DNA of 64,000 nucleotides, taken from Paraburkholderia graminis C4D1M. GTDB taxonomy: Bacteria > Pseudomonadota > Gammaproteobacteria > Burkholderiales > Burkholderiaceae. Below are positions 63,074-64,000 of this stretch, one piece after another. The position numbers and the translations under genes were made by a program. How positions within the stretch are numbered: the first letter of the stretch is position 1; each line of letters opens with the position of its first letter. The DNA lies in the NCBI RefSeq assembly GCF_000172415.1, contig NZ_ABLD01000015.1:1-64000 (forward strand), written 5' to 3'. The notes below the pieces were generated by a model. It was not told the origin of the DNA and made no database searches. It worked only from the letters and a program-made list of their open reading frames with translations.

Positions 63074-64000
63074 TCACGCGCGACGCAAACCGTCGTAAAA
63101 CGCCTGCTCGAACTGTCCGTAGAGGTTCACTACGCGCGCATCGTAGAAGGGCAGCATCTGCGTAAAGAGTGATCCGGCGACACGCTTGACCGGATCCATC
63201 CAGAAGTAGGTGTTCAACAATCCGGCCCAACTCACGCTGCCTGCGCTTCGTCCGTGGGGTCCTTGCTCTGTATTGATGTCGAACGACAGCCCCCACTCGT
63301 GCGCGGCGCCCGGAAACTGATCGAAGCTGTTCGACCACGACGGCTGCGCCGTCCTCATTTCCGTGACCTGCAGATCGCCAATGTGATTGCGGAACATCGT
63401 CGCGACGGTGTCGCCGCGTAGCACGCGTTCGCCGCGATATGTGCCGCCGTTCAACAGCATCTGCAGGAACGCCATGTAGTCGCGCGGCGTGCTGAAGAGC
63501 CCGCCTCCGCCCATGAAAAATTCGGGGCGCTGATTGATCTCGAACGGCTCGGGCGCGAGTGAGCCGTCCGCCTGACGCCTATGCATGGTGGCGACGCGCT
63601 GCTTCTGCTTGCTGCCGATGAGAAAGCCCGTGTTGCGCATGCCCAGCGGATCGAAGATGTGCTCGCGGAAGTAGACTTCCAGCGACTGATCGGTCACGGC
63701 CTCGACCAGTTTGCCGACCCAGTCCATGCTGATGCCGTACTCCCAGCGCTCGCCCGGCTCGAACTCCAGCGGCGCCGCGAATGCACCGTTCATCGAATAG
63801 CCGATGTCCGCCATGCCCGTTACCTTCTCGTACCGGCTAAGCTCGTCGCTCCAGATGCTGTACGTGAAGCCGGAGGTATGCGTGAGGAGATGGCGCACCG
63901 TGATCGCCTTGCGCGCAGGACGCAGCCTGGGCTGCCCGGAGACGTCGAATCCATCGAGGATCTGAGGCGACTTCAACTGCGGCAGGATGTCGCCCGCGGG
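63074..64000 (-). CDS. Serine hydrolase, class C beta-lactamase/EstB-like, N-terminus outside window
   Basis: The visible 308 codons are the C-terminal part; the frame is open to the window edge, so the SxxK nucleophile motif lies upstream. Present are ITVRHLLTHTSGFTYSIWSD, the YxN-equivalent Tyr in GERWEYGISMDWVGKLVEA, and GGGGLFSTPRDYMAFLQMLLNGG. The third motif region reads WGLSFDINTEQGPHGRSAGSVSWAGLLNTYFW, where W-G-G/H-G-x-type triads occur in family VIII carboxylesterases. Esterase or transesterase activity is more likely than beta-lactam resistance. First gene of the nmrA-like / aldo-keto reductase group. Confidence 0.9.
   Translation of the reverse strand, partial: PAGDILPQLKSPQILDGFDVSGQPRLRPARKAITVRHLLTHTSGFTYSIWSDELSRYEKVTGMADIGYSMNGAFAAPLEFEPGERWEYGISMDWVGKLVEAVTDQSLEVYFREHIFDPLGMRNTGFLIGSKQKQRVATMHRRQADGSLAPEPFEINQRPEFFMGGGGLFSTPRDYMAFLQMLLNGGTYRGERVLRGDTVATMFRNHIGDLQVTEMRTAQPSWSNSFDQFPGAAHEWGLSFDINTEQGPHGRSAGSVSWAGLLNTYFWMDPVKRVAGSLFTQMLPFYDARVVNLYGQFEQAFYDGLRRA

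Overview
The window is high-GC DNA from a beta-proteobacterium of the Burkholderiaceae, most likely Paraburkholderia, Caballeronia or a close relative. This rests on the odhB-sucA / typA / marR-nodT-emrA-emrB core block, the Burkholderia-type trimeric porin and the abundance of LysR, TetR, AraC and GntR-controlled catabolic cassettes. No tRNA, rRNA, CRISPR array or intact transposon was seen. Genus is an inference from protein resemblance only.

Layout. 1-6232 is housekeeping on the minus strand: 2-oxoglutarate dehydrogenase E2 (cut by the window edge) and E1, then the ribosome-associated GTPase TypA with a strong terminator. 6589-11654 is a MarR-controlled tripartite drug efflux operon. 11708-18669 holds a minus-strand operon for a very large fused molybdoenzyme (molybdopterin oxidoreductase + FAD/NAD reductase + 2Fe-2S ferredoxin in one chain), an ornithine cyclodeaminase-family protein and a short-chain fatty acid permease, with a divergent LysR regulator. 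18670-22055 is a decayed insertion zone: an AraC pseudogene with two in-frame stops, a flavin monooxygenase scrap, a P4-type integrase broken by a 13-bp tandem repeat next to a guaA-3'-end-like attachment site, and a frameshifted XRE regulator.

22056-30590 is a coherent catabolic locus around a TetR regulator: TIM-barrel epimerase, DUF993 aldolase-like protein and SDR on one side; YdiF-like CoA-transferase, enoyl-CoA hydratase, shikimate/quinate dehydrogenase-like protein and MFS transporter on the other. Two near-identical operator-like palindromes sit in the two promoter regions. 31174-41150 is a nitrile/amide locus: AraC regulator, bicupin, GatA/AtzE-like amidase with an AtzG-like partner, MHS transporter, CobW-type activator, Fe-type nitrile hydratase alpha, a frame-disrupted beta subunit, and an acyl-CoA synthetase that could activate the acid product.

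42348-52161 is a carboxylate locus: Bug-type binding protein, MFS permease, porin, aconitase, amidohydrolase, GntR regulator and a PrpF-family isomerase, with a 9-mer repeated in both promoter regions flanking the regulator. 52186-60275 mixes small regulator/SDR pairs (TetR/SDR with paired palindromic operators; MerR/SDR), a PhzF-RidA pair and several broken genes. 60276-64000 carries a lipoprotein, an aldo/keto reductase, an NmrA-like protein and the C-terminal part of a serine hydrolase cut by the window edge.

Frame disruptions are unusually frequent in the accessory part (SDR at 24.9 kb, nitrile hydratase beta, AraC at 56.5 kb, a cupin at 59.6 kb, two binding-protein genes) while the core genes are intact. 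That fits genome decay, but residual sequencing indels cannot be excluded from this sequence alone.
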